64,000 nt of DNA from Paucibacter sp. KCTC 42545 (GTDB taxonomy: Bacteria > Pseudomonadota > Gammaproteobacteria > Burkholderiales > Burkholderiaceae_C). Location of the stretch: assembly GCF_001477625.1 (NCBI RefSeq), contig NZ_CP013692.1, forward strand, positions 930,001 through 994,000. Reading direction: 5' to 3'. The position numbers were made by a program, and so were the translations under genes. Shown here in pieces: positions 43,001 to 51,143 of this stretch; the first letter of the stretch is position 1, and every line of letters starts with the position of its first letter. Under the pieces are notes generated by a model. The model had not been told where the DNA came from and did no database searches. It saw nothing but the letters and a program-made list of their open reading frames with translations.

Positions 43001-44911
43001 ATGATTAGCCCCGACCTGCGTCTCACCATGCCCTCCGCTTCGCTTGTTGGCACCTTCCCGGCCTATTTCCCCGCCGAGACAATTGTCAGCCGCGATGCGG
43101 AGGGGAGGGTGGTTTCGCGCTACGGAGATGTCTCCTGGAATCTCACCAGCATGAGTGCCGACGGCACGTCAGCGCTCATGCTGCACTTCCTAGCTGCTGG
43201 GGGCTCGACCGGCCCCGAGCTGGCTGCTCGCATACGTGAGCAGCACAAGGCGTTGATGTGGCTCTATATCGACGCAGGTAAAGTCCGAGCGCCAATGAGC
43301 ATCAGGATTGCGAACTATGCGATTGCCGCTTGGTGGGGCAAGGCCAGCCACCGCGGCGTGGATCTATTCACGCTGCTTACGAACCCAAAGTGGGTCTCCG
43401 AGGATTCGGAATCTCTGACCACCTCTTACATCGAACTGATGCCAGGTTTGATACAGACACTCTGGCGCCACAGCGAGGCGCTGGGTCTGGAGCCAGGAAT
43501 CGAACTCAAAGCGCTTAGGCAGGCGCTGCGCTCGACGACGGATGCGCGCCCCGATTCCCGCCAGACACCTCTTATCCCCTCTCGCGTCTACTGCGGCATC
43601 CTTGCGGGATTGGCTGCGCACATGGATCTGGTCGAACGCGATATCGATGTGCTCCTCAATGCATATCACTGCAGCATGGCAGCGTCCCGGGCTATTCCCA
43701 TCGGGGCTTCGCCATCGAAGCGAAAGACCTACCGCGCCAAGGCGCTAGCCGACGTGATAGCGACTCTGCGACCTCTTGGCTATGACCCTGCTTCGATGGT
43801 GTCGCTCGAACACTACATAGCCGGACGCATCAGTGAATGCCAGGTTGGGCTAATGCTCAATGTCGCAGCCTTCAGCGGCATGCGGAAAGGTGAAGTTTTC
43901 ACCCTTCCGCTGCAGGGATGCATCCGTACATTTGAGCACCTAGGCGCGACACATTACGAGCTCCACGGCTTTACCCAAAAGCTGAACAACGGTCAGAAGA
44001 CACCGGCCTCCTGGATTACGAGTCGCCAGGGGGGGCGGGCCGTCGAACTGGCAAAGCGCATTGCCCGGACTATCCTGGCCGAAACGAAGGCTCTCCCAAA
44101 CGGCAGTCAGCAGGCCCTTCTCTTCCCCTCGACTGCGAGCCCATTCAGATGCAAGAACGGCCAAACCCTAGTTGCTGCCTTTGCCCTGCTGCGCAATCGC
44201 TTGTGCCCATTGGTCGAGCAGGCGGACATCGACGAACTTGACAGGTTGGAGCTGGAACGAGACTGGCAGCGTGACGATATAAAGGTAGGCAACCGCTGGC
44301 CGCTGGCCTTCCACCAGTTACGACGAAGCTTGGCGGTTTACGCCCACCGTTCTGGCATGGTGACCTTGCCTGCACTTAAGGCGCAGCTACAACACATCAC
44401 GCAGGAGATGACGTCCTACTACGCTGACGGCTACTCACGCGCCATCAACCTGGTCTTTGATAAGGATCACTTCAGCCACGAATGGAGTGCTTCTAAGACG
44501 GAGAGTAGCTACTTCGGCTACATCCTCGGCTTGCTGTTCTCCGACGAGAACTTCTTTGGTGGCGTGGGTGTGCAGCGGATGTCGGGCGTTCTGGAATCAC
44601 GTAGCCGCGCGGCTACTCTTAGGCTGTTCACGGAGAAAAAACTCGCCTTTCGTGAAACCGTACTGGGTGGCTGTGTCTCGACGGAGGAATGCAAGGTCCA
44701 GCCGCTGGAGCCCATCCCATACGACTGCCTGGAGTCCAACTGCCCAAACATGGTGGTCTTCTCCAAGAGGCTGCAGGCAGTCGTGCGGTCTCAGAAAACG
44801 TTAGTGCTCACCCTGGAGCGAGAGATGTGCGGAAGCGTCGAGCATCGGCTTGAGGCGCGACATCTGGAGGTGCTTCTCAAGGCGCAAGCTCATCTGGAGG
44901 GAGGTAGTTAA
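43001..44911 (+). CDS. ginC: Recombinase 3 of the module
   Basis: 636 residues from the ATG at 43001 with GGAG just upstream; a GTG at 42968 would overlap the previous gene. Catalytic elements are SGMRKGEVFTLPLQ (Arg I), HQLRRSLAVYAHRSG (HxxR) and LQHITQEMTSYYADGYS (His and Tyr). A Cys-containing tail follows (CVSTEECKVQPLE, DCLESNCPNMVVF). The TAA stop shares its last A with the ATG of the fourth gene, so translation is coupled. Confidence 0.83.
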   Translation: MISPDLRLTMPSASLVGTFPAYFPAETIVSRDAEGRVVSRYGDVSWNLTSMSADGTSALMLHFLAAGGSTGPELAARIREQHKALMWLYIDAGKVRAPMSIRIANYAIAAWWGKASHRGVDLFTLLTNPKWVSEDSESLTTSYIELMPGLIQTLWRHSEALGLEPGIELKALRQALRSTTDARPDSRQTPLIPSRVYCGILAGLAAHMDLVERDIDVLLNAYHCSMAASRAIPIGASPSKRKTYRAKALADVIATLRPLGYDPASMVSLEHYIAGRISECQVGLMLNVAAFSGMRKGEVFTLPLQGCIRTFEHLGATHYELHGFTQKLNNGQKTPASWITSRQGGRAVELAKRIARTILAETKALPNGSQQALLFPSTASPFRCKNGQTLVAAFALLRNRLCPLVEQADIDELDRLELERDWQRDDIKVGNRWPLAFHQLRRSLAVYAHRSGMVTLPALKAQLQHITQEMTSYYADGYSRAINLVFDKDHFSHEWSASKTESSYFGYILGLLFSDENFFGGVGVQRMSGVLESRSRAATLRLFTEKKLAFRETVLGGCVSTEECKVQPLEPIPYDCLESNCPNMVVFSKRLQAVVRSQKTLVLTLEREMCGSVEHRLEARHLEVLLKAQAHLEGGS

Positions 44912-45021
44912 TGAGCGCTAAGAGTCAGGTGGGCAAGTACTTCGAAGCTCTTGGACGATTGAAGGCGTTGGGAGCGACAATCAATAGCGATGCAGTAGCC
45001 CTGGAGGCTGGCTCCGGTTGA
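44911..45021 (+). pseudogene. ginD: Fourth gene of the recombinase module (ginD-like), cut by an IS3 element
   Basis: The 36 codons read MSAKSQVGKYFEALGRLKALG... and DAVALEAGSG, matching the N-terminal part of the small helix-forming proteins that follow such recombinase trios. The frame runs into the terminal TGA of the IS at 45019. No continuation was found on the far side of the IS. If ginD is essential, as reported for GInts, the island can no longer move by itself. Confidence 0.75.
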
Positions 45022-45077
45022 CCTGCACCCTCCCAGCCGTACCAGCGTAATGGAGAGGAAGTCCATCAACCAGGAGA

Positions 45078-45353
45078 ATGATGGACATGAAGAAGAGCAG
45101 ATTCACCGAGGAACAAATCATTGGGTTCCTGAAGCAGGCCGAGGCCGGCATGCCGATCAAGGAGCTGTGCCGGCAAGGCGGCTTCAGCGACGCCACGTTC
45201 TACAAGTGGCGGGCCAAGTACGGCGGCATGCAGGCCACGGATGCCAAGCGACTGCGCGAGCTCGAAGGCGAGAACGCCAAGCTCAAGCGCCTGCTGGCAG
45301 AGGCCCACCTGGACATCCACGCGCTCAAGGACGTCTTCGGCGTAAAGCCCTAG
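45078..45353 (+). CDS. IS3-family transposase OrfA
   Basis: Up to 91 residues; the ATGs at 45081 and 45087 are better spaced from AGGAG (45072). It has the helix-turn-helix of IS3 OrfA (FTEEQIIGFLKQAEAGMPIKELCRQGG, DATFYKWRAKYGGM) and a leucine zipper (RLRELEGENAKLKRLLAE). The frame relationship fits production of an OrfAB fusion by -1 frameshifting. Confidence 0.92.
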   Translation: MMDMKKSRFTEEQIIGFLKQAEAGMPIKELCRQGGFSDATFYKWRAKYGGMQATDAKRLRELEGENAKLKRLLAEAHLDIHALKDVFGVKP

Positions 45354-45385
45354 CCCCGCAGGTCAGGCGCGACGCGGCGACCCAG

Positions 45386-46213
45386 ATGATTGCCCAGCAC
45401 CATCTGTCCGAACGCCGCGCGTGCCGCCTGGTGGGGCTCTCCAGAGACAGCTATCGCAACCCGCCCGTGGTCGATGAGGCCACGCAGCAACTCAGCGCCA
45501 AGATCGTCGAGATCGCACAGGTGCGGCGCCGCTTCGGCTATCGCCGCATCCATGACCTGCTGCGCCCACAGTTCCCTGGCGTCAATCACAAGCGCGTCTA
45601 TCGGTTGTACAGCCAGTCGCAGTTGGCGGTGCGCAAGCGCAAGAAGATCAGACGGGCAGCCAGCGAGCGCGTTCCGCTCACCGTGCCGACCCGAGTCAAT
45701 GAGGTGTGGAGCATGGACTTCGTTTCCGACAGCCTGGCCAATGGCCGGCGTATCAAGTGCCTGACTGTGGCCGACGACTTCACGCACGAGTGTGTGGACA
45801 TCGCCGTGGACTACGGCATCTCGGGCCAGTACGTGACGCGGTTGCTGGACCGGGCCGCGATCTTCAGGGGCTACCCTGCGGCGGTGAGAACCGACAACGG
45901 GCCGGAGTTCACCTGCCGGGCCTTCATCGCTTGGGCGCAAGCTCACGACGTGCGGCACATCCTCATCCAGCCAGGGCGGCCCATGCAGAACGGCTACATC
46001 GAGAGCTTCAACGGCAAGTTCCGCGACGAGTGCTTGAACGAGCACTGGTTCCAGACGCTGCCGCAGGCGCGCTCGGAGATCGCCATCTGGCGGCAGGACT
46101 ACAACGAGGTGAGGCCGCACAGCAGCCTGGGTCGGATACCGCCGGCTGAGTTCGCGCAGCGCCACCGCACCAAGAACCAGGCGCCACCGGCTACACGCAA
46201 CGAGATCAAGTAA
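45386..46213 (+). CDS. IS3-family transposase OrfB (DDE integrase)
   Basis: 275 residues from the ATG at 45386; the frame is open further upstream, overlapping orfA, as expected for a frameshift fusion. The DDE motif is visible: Asp in VWSMDFVSDSL, Asp in RTDNGPEFTCRAF, Glu in IESFNGKFRDECLN. The length and HSSLGRIPPAEFA ending are normal, so it appears intact. Confidence 0.93.
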   Translation: MIAQHHLSERRACRLVGLSRDSYRNPPVVDEATQQLSAKIVEIAQVRRRFGYRRIHDLLRPQFPGVNHKRVYRLYSQSQLAVRKRKKIRRAASERVPLTVPTRVNEVWSMDFVSDSLANGRRIKCLTVADDFTHECVDIAVDYGISGQYVTRLLDRAAIFRGYPAAVRTDNGPEFTCRAFIAWAQAHDVRHILIQPGRPMQNGYIESFNGKFRDECLNEHWFQTLPQARSEIAIWRQDYNEVRPHSSLGRIPPAEFAQRHRTKNQAPPATRNEIK

Positions 46214-46263
46214 CCTTCAACCGGGACTTCCGCATGGCTGGTACGGCGGGAGGGGGCAGGTCA

Positions 46264-46796
46264 TGAGGAGTGTCCAGCACCATCTCCTGCGTCTCGCGTG
46301 GATAGGCCACCACAAACATCTGCCGGCTATAGGCCAAACGAAAGTGCGCGACTTTGACGGTTTGCACGACGCCGTCAATGTCCACCTGCTCCTGGCTCCA
46401 GTCAAATTGGCAGGCGTCTCCCGGCACGAACACCAGCGGCACGAATGCGCCCTTGATGCTTGGCGCCAACTGCGCGGACTTCCATTGCTTCACGCAACGC
46501 TGCACGCTGTCATAGGCCCCGCGATAGCCTTCGCTCTGCAAGCCTTCAAACAAACGCTTGGCTGTGCGCCGCTGAGCCTTGGGCAGGTGGCGCTCGGTTT
46601 GCAGCCAACTCTCCAGCGTGGCTTGAAAGCAGCCCAGCTTGGGCGCAGGCTGATGCTGGCGAACATAACCCAGCGCTTCAATAGTTTGTAGATGCTTGCG
46701 CACCGTGGGCTGCGACAAGTTCAGATCCCGCGCGATGGAGCTGATGCTCTCCTTGCTGACCAAATGCCGCCGCCGGATCTCGGCAATAACTTCCAT
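46264..46796 (-). pseudogene. istA: IstA transposase fragment (IS21 family)
   Basis: The N-terminal ~178 residues are present: the helix-turn-helix MEVIAEIRRRHLVSKESISSIARDLNLSQPTVRKHL and the beginning of the DDE domain (FVPGDACQFDWSQEQVDIDG, YPRETQEMVLD). The rest is replaced by the IS3 terminus. istB is absent. Confidence 0.88.
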
Positions 46797-46911
46797 GTTT
46801 AACACCCCAGATTCCCCGGCGAAAACGCCGGATGGTTGCACACCCCAGGGTGGAAACTATTGGACGCTGTTTACCCCGGGAATCTGGAAAGTTTTGCACG
46901 CTGTTTCAGAA
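46264..46911 (-). mobile_element. IS21-family remnant (5' end with start of istA)
   Basis: It contains the istA start (ATG 46796) and a terminal region with repeated CACCCCAG-type motifs up to about 46911. It is cut on one side by the IS3 element at 46263 and on the other joins an IS5 fragment. Confidence 0.8.
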
Positions 46912-47071
46912 TGAGTGCGTCTGCAACGCGGAAAACCACAGGACCCCGGCCTGAATTCGGTCGCCAAGGACCGCCTGCTCATCAAATCGCGGCCCATGGC
47001 GAGTACATGCGCACCAGATGCTGCGAGCTGTCGTCACCCAAGCTCGGATTTACCGGTTTTGAACACCATCC
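46912..47071 (+). mobile_element. IS5-family right-end remnant
   Basis: Its first ~64 bases match those following the IS5 transposase stop at 51016-51079 (one difference seen). It ends in the terminal repeat TTTTGAACACCATCC, flanked by CTAG. The transposase gene itself is missing. Confidence 0.8.
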
Positions 47072-47245
47072 CTAGCACAGAGTCTGGTGGATTGCTACCC
47101 CTGCAAGATGGGGGAGTGCGAGTTCGTGATTTTGCCGTTAGATTTGTCATACGGTCAGCAGTTCATGAGCAAAGTCATGGAGTGCCAGCAAAGTTGCTTC
47201 GGCTTCTTTGCGATCAGGACAAGGCTCATACCCAAATGGGGAGGG

Positions 47246-47359
47246 CCTGAATCGCAAACCCGGCGCGAGCCGGCGACGCAAAGCCTCCGGTGTTGGAGGG
47301 TTCCGTTTTAAACACGGGACCTTCGCAAGATAGCGGGGTTGCCGGTCTGAGTTCCTCAG
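47246..47359 (+). promoter_or_regulatory. Cyclic-di-GMP-I (GEMM-I) riboswitch, copy 1
   Basis: The sequence has the GEMM-I core: TCGCAAACC, a P2-type hairpin capped by a GCGA tetraloop (CCGG-CGCGAG-CCGG), GACGCAAAGCCTCCGG, a longer side arm with TTTTAAACACGGG, and AGATAGCGGGGTTGCCG. A small hairpin CTGAG-TTC-CTCAG (47347-47359) follows as possible expression platform. It lies 60 bases upstream of the truncated adaptor gene. No terminator T-run is visible, so translational or antitermination control is possible. Confidence 0.88.
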
Positions 47360-47419
47360 GTCGTCATCAAGCTCAGCGTTAGTCGGCCCGCCTTCGAATC
47401 CTTTGAGGGTTCAGAGAGC

Positions 47420-48212
47420 ATGGCTTTGACGCAAGCGTTGTTCAGGCAAGAAGTGATGCAGGCCAGCCAAGCTCAATGGCTCGGCAGTATTCGCATCGGC
47501 CGCCCACCCAGCTTTGCCTGGGTCACCGGCTTGTCACTTTGCATGGCAGTGGCCTTGGTGAGCTACGCCATCTGGGGTGAAGTGACCCGCAAGGCCAAGC
47601 TGCCAGGCCTGCTGATGCCGACAGCGGGCATGCTGACCGTCAGCGCCCCACAAGTCGGGGTTGTGACTGAGTTGCTGGTCAAGGAAGGTGAGTTGGTCGC
47701 AGCGGGTCAGCCGGTGATTCGGCTGCGAAGCGATCGCACCACATCGCTGGGTGATGCAGCAATCCTCAACGCCCAGGCCTTGGCTCAGCGCCGGCAAACG
47801 CTAGAAACCGAACGGCTACTGACGCAACAGCAGCAACGTCAACGACAGCAAGCGCTCAATGATCGACTGCGCAGCTTATCCGCCGAAGAACGTCAGGCTC
47901 AGGCTGAGCTGGAAACCAACCGTTTGCGAGCTGGCCTGGCGGCTAAGAGTCTGACCCGCTACGTCGAATTAGAGAAAGACAGCTTTGTCTCGGCCGTGCA
48001 ATTGCAGCAGAAGCAAGAAGAACTACTGGATGTGCAACTTCGTGAGCGCAACGCCGAGCGAAGCTTGGCCGCTCTGCAGCGCGACATTCAGGCAACCAAA
48101 GCAGAACTGCTCAACAACGAAACCAGTAGCAGCACCAGTCTGGCTCAAGTCGATCGTGGGCTGGCTAGCCTCAGCCAGGAATTCACTGAAAACGATGCAC
48201 GTGGTGGACTAA
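47420..48212 (+). pseudogene. HlyD/CvaA-type secretion adaptor, truncated
   Basis: About 264 codons match the intact adaptor at 52124 through its TM segment and coiled coil (SFAWVTGLSLCMAVALVSYAIWGEV; LTQQQQRQRQQALNDRLRSL; AVQLQQKQEELLDVQLRERN). The match stops after ENDARGGL, where a 73-bp MITE is inserted. The C-terminal beta domains are lost, so the protein should not work. It belongs to the decayed export operon 1. Confidence 0.92.
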
Positions 48213-48285
48213 GGATGGTGTTCAAAACCGGTAAAGCCGAGCTGTCGTCACCCCAGCTCGGCTTTACCGGTTTTGAACACCATCC
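48213..48285. mobile_element. 73-bp palindromic MITE related to the IS5 element
   Basis: It has two perfect 32-bp inverted arms (48213-48244 and 48254-48285) around a 9-base loop, ends GGATGGTGTTCAAAACC, and is flanked by the 4-base direct repeat CTAA (48209-48212, 48286-48289). The right arm and loop closely match the right end of the IS5 remnant at about 47029-47071, so it is a non-autonomous derivative. Confidence 0.92.
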
Positions 48286-48376
48286 CTAAAAATGTAGACG
48301 AATATTTGAAGAATATCCTTGTTTCTAAGGTTATTGGGTAAAGTTAGCCGTTTCTAGATTTTTTAAAGGTCGTACA

Positions 48377-48787
48377 ATGCGAATTATAGCTCCTGAAGAA
48401 ATTTCATCTGTCTCTGGTGGCGAGTTCGAGTGTGTTTTTCAACGTTTTTCTGATGATGGTGGTAGTGCCGGCGGTGGTGGATATGTTTCGTGTTGGGATT
48501 CAAGTATAGGAGTGTCATTCACCTTTACCGTTCAAGTCCTGTCAAATAATAGTACACAAATCACCGGCTACGCGAATGTCAATGGACAGACTGCGACCTA
48601 TACGACCAACTCTGCGCAACAACTTGGCGCATTTGTATTGGGAGCAGGAGTCACTGCAACAGTAGTCGGACTTGGTGGCGGCGCCACGTTAGCTGGGGCA
48701 GTTGGCCTTGCAGCGAAAACAGGCTATTCACAACTCTGGGGCATGGGGAATCAACGGCCTCGGATTCCTCAGCCGCCTAGCTATTAA
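48377..48787 (+). CDS. Double-glycine-leader peptide, glycine-rich (bacteriocin-like precursor)
   Basis: 136 residues; AAAGG lies 9 bases before the ATG. The leader MRIIAPEEISSVSGG fits the double-glycine consensus (hydrophobic at -12, E at -8, I at -7, V at -4, GG at -2/-1), so a C39 peptidase should cut after residue 15. The mature part has two Cys near its start, a Gly-rich stretch, a Ser/Thr/Asn-rich middle and a hydrophobic Gly/Ala segment (GAFVLGAGVTATVVGLGGGATLAGAVGLA), like class II microcins or pore-forming bacteriocins. The antibacterial role is inferred. It is AT-richer than the core genes. Confidence 0.75.
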   Translation: MRIIAPEEISSVSGGEFECVFQRFSDDGGSAGGGGYVSCWDSSIGVSFTFTVQVLSNNSTQITGYANVNGQTATYTTNSAQQLGAFVLGAGVTATVVGLGGGATLAGAVGLAAKTGYSQLWGMGNQRPRIPQPPSY

Positions 48788-48845
48788 CTTTTTGCATCAA
48801 CTTGTGAGGTTGAATATCGACATTGCAAGTTTTTATAGGTTTTAT

Positions 48846-49133
48846 ATGCGATACTTGTTTCCAGCTTTGATGGGTGTTATTGATTTTGTTGTCGTTGGGT
48901 TGGTTGCGTTGTTTTTTAGTAGGTTATTCAGGCGGAGGAATTCATCAAGAAGGCTTGCCTCATTTTCGTATTTGTGGTTATTTATTTTGCTAGTGGGGGT
49001 GGGTATGATCGCTATTGGTGGGGCGGTTTACGGGGATCATTTAATTGAATTGGGTTCGTCTCTGGTTTGTCTTGGAGTATTTTCTGGATTTTCAAAGCTA
49101 CTCAAGAAGAAGAGTGATGATTCTCCAGTCTGA
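48846..49133 (+). CDS. Small membrane protein, candidate immunity protein
   Basis: 95 residues from the ATG at 48846; an upstream ATG in the same frame (48702) would overlap the leader peptide gene and is less likely. About three hydrophobic segments are seen (LMGVIDFVVVGLVALFF, YLWLFILLVGVGMIAIGGAVY, SLVCLGVFSGF) with a basic loop RLFRRRNSSRR. No family is recognised. Its place between a double-glycine peptide and an exporter gene is where immunity genes usually sit. Its last 17 bases overlap the start of the exporter remnant. Confidence 0.55.
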   Translation: MRYLFPALMGVIDFVVVGLVALFFSRLFRRRNSSRRLASFSYLWLFILLVGVGMIAIGGAVYGDHLIELGSSLVCLGVFSGFSKLLKKKSDDSPV

Positions 49134-49184
49134 ATCCAGCGAATGCGCACTCGCAGCCCTTGCTATGATCTGCAGTGCACATGG
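49117..49184 (+). pseudogene. C39-peptidase ABC exporter, first 22 codons only
   Basis: The codons give MILQSESSECALAALAMICS, then AHG. This matches the N-terminus of the intact exporter at 55610 (VVLQSTSSECALASLAMISYAHG), including the catalytic Cys. The match ends exactly at the terminus of an IS6-type element at 49185. It shows that operon 1 once had its own exporter. Confidence 0.82.
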
Positions 49185-49440
49185 GGTTCTGTCGCATTAA
49201 GCGTTTGAGACAATGGCCGCCATGGACGATTTCCACAAAGTCGCAATCAACGCCGCCCTTCGCCGAGTGCTCAAGCGCATGCACTTTCCGCTGGAAATCA
49301 TGATGACTTGCGTGCGCTGGTACGCGGCTTATCCATTGAGCTTTCGCCACCTGGAGGAAATGATGTCCGAGCGCGGCGTGTCGGTCGATCATGCGACGGT
49401 CCATCGCTGGGCGGTCAAGATGTTGCCGGTGTTGGCCAAG
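49185..49440 (+). mobile_element. IS6-family remnant with transposase N-terminus
   Basis: The left end GGTTCTGTCGCATTAAGCG is followed by a transposase start at 49213 or 49222 (FPLEIMMTCVRWYAAYPLSFRHLEEMM, VDHATVHRWAVKMLPVLAK), the N-terminal zinc-finger/HTH region of IS6/IS26-like transposases. Similarity ends at about 49440, so the DDE domain and right end are missing. 49440-49620 shows nothing recognisable. Confidence 0.78.
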
Positions 49441-49819
49441 TCTTCCGTCAACGCAAACACCAGGTCGAGACCGCTGCATAACCCGTTCCGCAAACTCGCG
49501 CACCTCAGCGGCAGCCGTTGGGCTAGCTCGCCGAGCAAATTCTATTTTGGAAGACTTGCTCGAAAGGCACTCGCCCTTTTTTAACGTGCGGCATGCCAAT
49601 TTCTTGCGCCACAAAGGGCGAGGCTGCGCTTCAATTCTGAAAATTGACTAGAAACTTGTCATTAATTTTTGCCAACCACTTTTTCAGCCGACCCTGAAAA
49701 ACTTCATCATTATTTTTGTAATTACCCCATGTTATTTCTGGTGACTTTGGGGGAAATATGCCCGGGCAAGCGGAGGACCCGATTGACATTCCTCCTATTT
49801 TTACTTTCAAAGGACTTAT

Positions 49820-49832
49820 ATGCGAAACCTAG
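49820..49832 (+). pseudogene. Start of a further double-glycine-leader gene, cut by a MITE
   Basis: After AAAGGACTTAT the codons ATG CGA AAC CTA give MRNL, the same M-R-x-[L/I/V] start as the other three leader genes here. The frame is then interrupted at CTAG by the 150-bp element. The 200 bases upstream are AT-rich and hold no other gene. Only four codons support this. Confidence 0.35.
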
Positions 49833-49982
49833 CAGGCTGCTGGAATACTGTTTTTATGCTGCCCGTGGCAAAAGTTCGACCTCATAGAACGGCCTACAAG
49901 CCATTTTTCTGAGCCTAGCAAGGGGTAGATGACCATCGGAAGTGTCAATTTTCCAGTTGTCGGGAGGTATTTCAGCAGCCTG
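49833..49982. mobile_element. 150-bp MITE-like element with CTAG duplication
   Basis: The ends CAGGCTGCTGGAATAC and GTATTTCAGCAGCCTG are inverted repeats (one mismatch). CTAG flanks both sides (49829-49832, 49983-49986). It has no coding capacity. The right-hand CTAG also abuts the IS5 terminus at 49987. Confidence 0.75.
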
Positions 49983-49986
49983 CTAG

Positions 49987-51084
49987 GGATGGTGTTCAAA
50001 ACCCGCACTTGTCCCGGTGGTGTCGAGGCGTGAAGGTTAGAAGAATTTCGGCATGAAGCAAGACGATCTTGGCCTGGAATTGAGCAAGAGGAAAACACGC
50101 AAGCGCGTGTTTCTCGACGAGATGGAACGCGTGGTGCCGTGGGGCGAATTGCTGGCTGTGATTACGCCCCACGCGCCGGTGGCGAAGACCGGAAGGCCGC
50201 CATTTGAGCTGCAGACGATGCTGAGGATTCACTTCATGCAGCAGTGGTTTGGCTTGAGCGACATGGCCATGGAAGAGGCGCTGTTCGATGTGGCGCTGTA
50301 CCGGGAGTTCGCGGGCCTGGGCCGAATGAGCCGGATGCCTGATCGTGTCAGCATCCTGCGCTTTCGGCACCTGCTGGAGAAGCACGAGCTGAGCCAGAAA
50401 ATGCTCGAGGAGGTGAATGCCACGCTGGCAGCCAAGGGGCTGATGCTCAAGGAAGGCACGGCGGTCGACGCCGCGCTGATTGCCGCGCCGAGTTCGACCA
50501 AGAACAAGGACGGCAAGCGCGACCCCGAGATGCATCAAACCAAGAAGGGCAACCAATGGCACTTTGGCATGAAGGCACACATCGGCGTCGATGCTGAATC
50601 CGGGCTGGTGCACACGGTCGTGGGCACGGCGGCCAACGTCAGCGATGTGACCCAAGCACACGCGCTGGTGCATGGCCAAGAGAGCGATGTCTTCGCCGAT
50701 GCCGGCTACCAGGGCGCCGACAAGCGCGACGATGCCAAGGACATTCAGGCCTCCTGGCACGTGGCCATGCGGCCCGGCAAGCGGCGCGCGCTGGACAAGA
50801 CGCGCGCCAGCCATCAGCTCATCGACCAACTGGAGAAGCTCAAGGCCAGCATTCGAGCCAAGGTCGAACACCCGTTCCGCGTGGTCAAGCGCCAGTTCGG
50901 CCATGTGAAGGTACGCTATCGCGGCCTGGCCAAGAACACGGCGCAACTGGTCACGCTGTTTGCGCTGAGCAATCTGTGGATGGCCAGGAAACGGATATTG
51001 CAGGCGGCGCAGGCATGAGTGCGTCTGCAACGCGCAAAACCACAGGACCCCGGCCTGAATTCGGTCGCCAAGGACCGCATGTTC
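49987..51084 (+). mobile_element. IS5-family element, right end missing
   Basis: The left terminal repeat GGATGGTGTTCAAAACC follows CTAG. The transposase gene is complete, but the element stops about 66 bases after it at another IS end (51085). The missing right end is known from the remnant at 46912-47071. Confidence 0.88.
50053..51018 (+). CDS. IS5-family transposase
   Basis: 321 residues. The N-terminal DUF772-type domain (PPFELQTMLRIHFMQQWFGLSD, DVALYREFAGLGR) precedes the DDE domain: Asp in EGTAVDAALIAAPSS, Asp in VFADAGYQGADKR, Glu in AKVEHPFRVVKRQFGHVKVRYRGL. It is full length and probably active in trans on the 73-bp MITE and other copies. Confidence 0.94.
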   Translation: MKQDDLGLELSKRKTRKRVFLDEMERVVPWGELLAVITPHAPVAKTGRPPFELQTMLRIHFMQQWFGLSDMAMEEALFDVALYREFAGLGRMSRMPDRVSILRFRHLLEKHELSQKMLEEVNATLAAKGLMLKEGTAVDAALIAAPSSTKNKDGKRDPEMHQTKKGNQWHFGMKAHIGVDAESGLVHTVVGTAANVSDVTQAHALVHGQESDVFADAGYQGADKRDDAKDIQASWHVAMRPGKRRALDKTRASHQLIDQLEKLKASIRAKVEHPFRVVKRQFGHVKVRYRGLAKNTAQLVTLFALSNLWMARKRILQAAQA

Positions 51085-51143
51085 TGTTGGCGCCGACCGA
51101 ATATTGAGCCACCGGGGATGCGGACAAAAACTTGGACTGGTTA
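51085..51143 (+). mobile_element. Composite IS-end fragment (IS21-like end joined to IS3 end), copy 1
   Basis: TGTTGGCGCCGACCGAAT... (about 28 bases) is followed by GGGGATGCGGACAAAAACTT up to a TTA that matches the stop codon and right end of the IS3 element at 61863. The same junction recurs at 61835-61893, so a joined structure existed before both copies formed. Confidence 0.7.

Larger units (their letters stand above)
45019..46263 (+). mobile_element. IS3-family insertion sequence (complete, 1245 bp)
   Basis: The termini are imperfect inverted repeats (left TGACCTGCACCCTCCCAGCC, right complement TGACCTGCCCCCTCCCGCCG, both continuing GTACCAGC). It contains orfA and orfB in a -1 relationship. 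The flanks (CGGT left, TGAG right) are not a target duplication. The right end abuts an IS21 fragment, so a deletion occurred next to it. Confidence 0.9.

Noticed and set aside
47087..47311. Short frames across the first riboswitch leader
   Set aside because: They overlap the structured aptamer; the matching leader of operon 2 keeps the RNA elements but not these frames.
49102..49614. 170-residue minus-strand frame over the IS6 remnant
   Set aside because: Most of it is antisense to the IS6 transposase and to the exporter remnant. The part at 49440-49614 gives no family I can name, so no gene is claimed.
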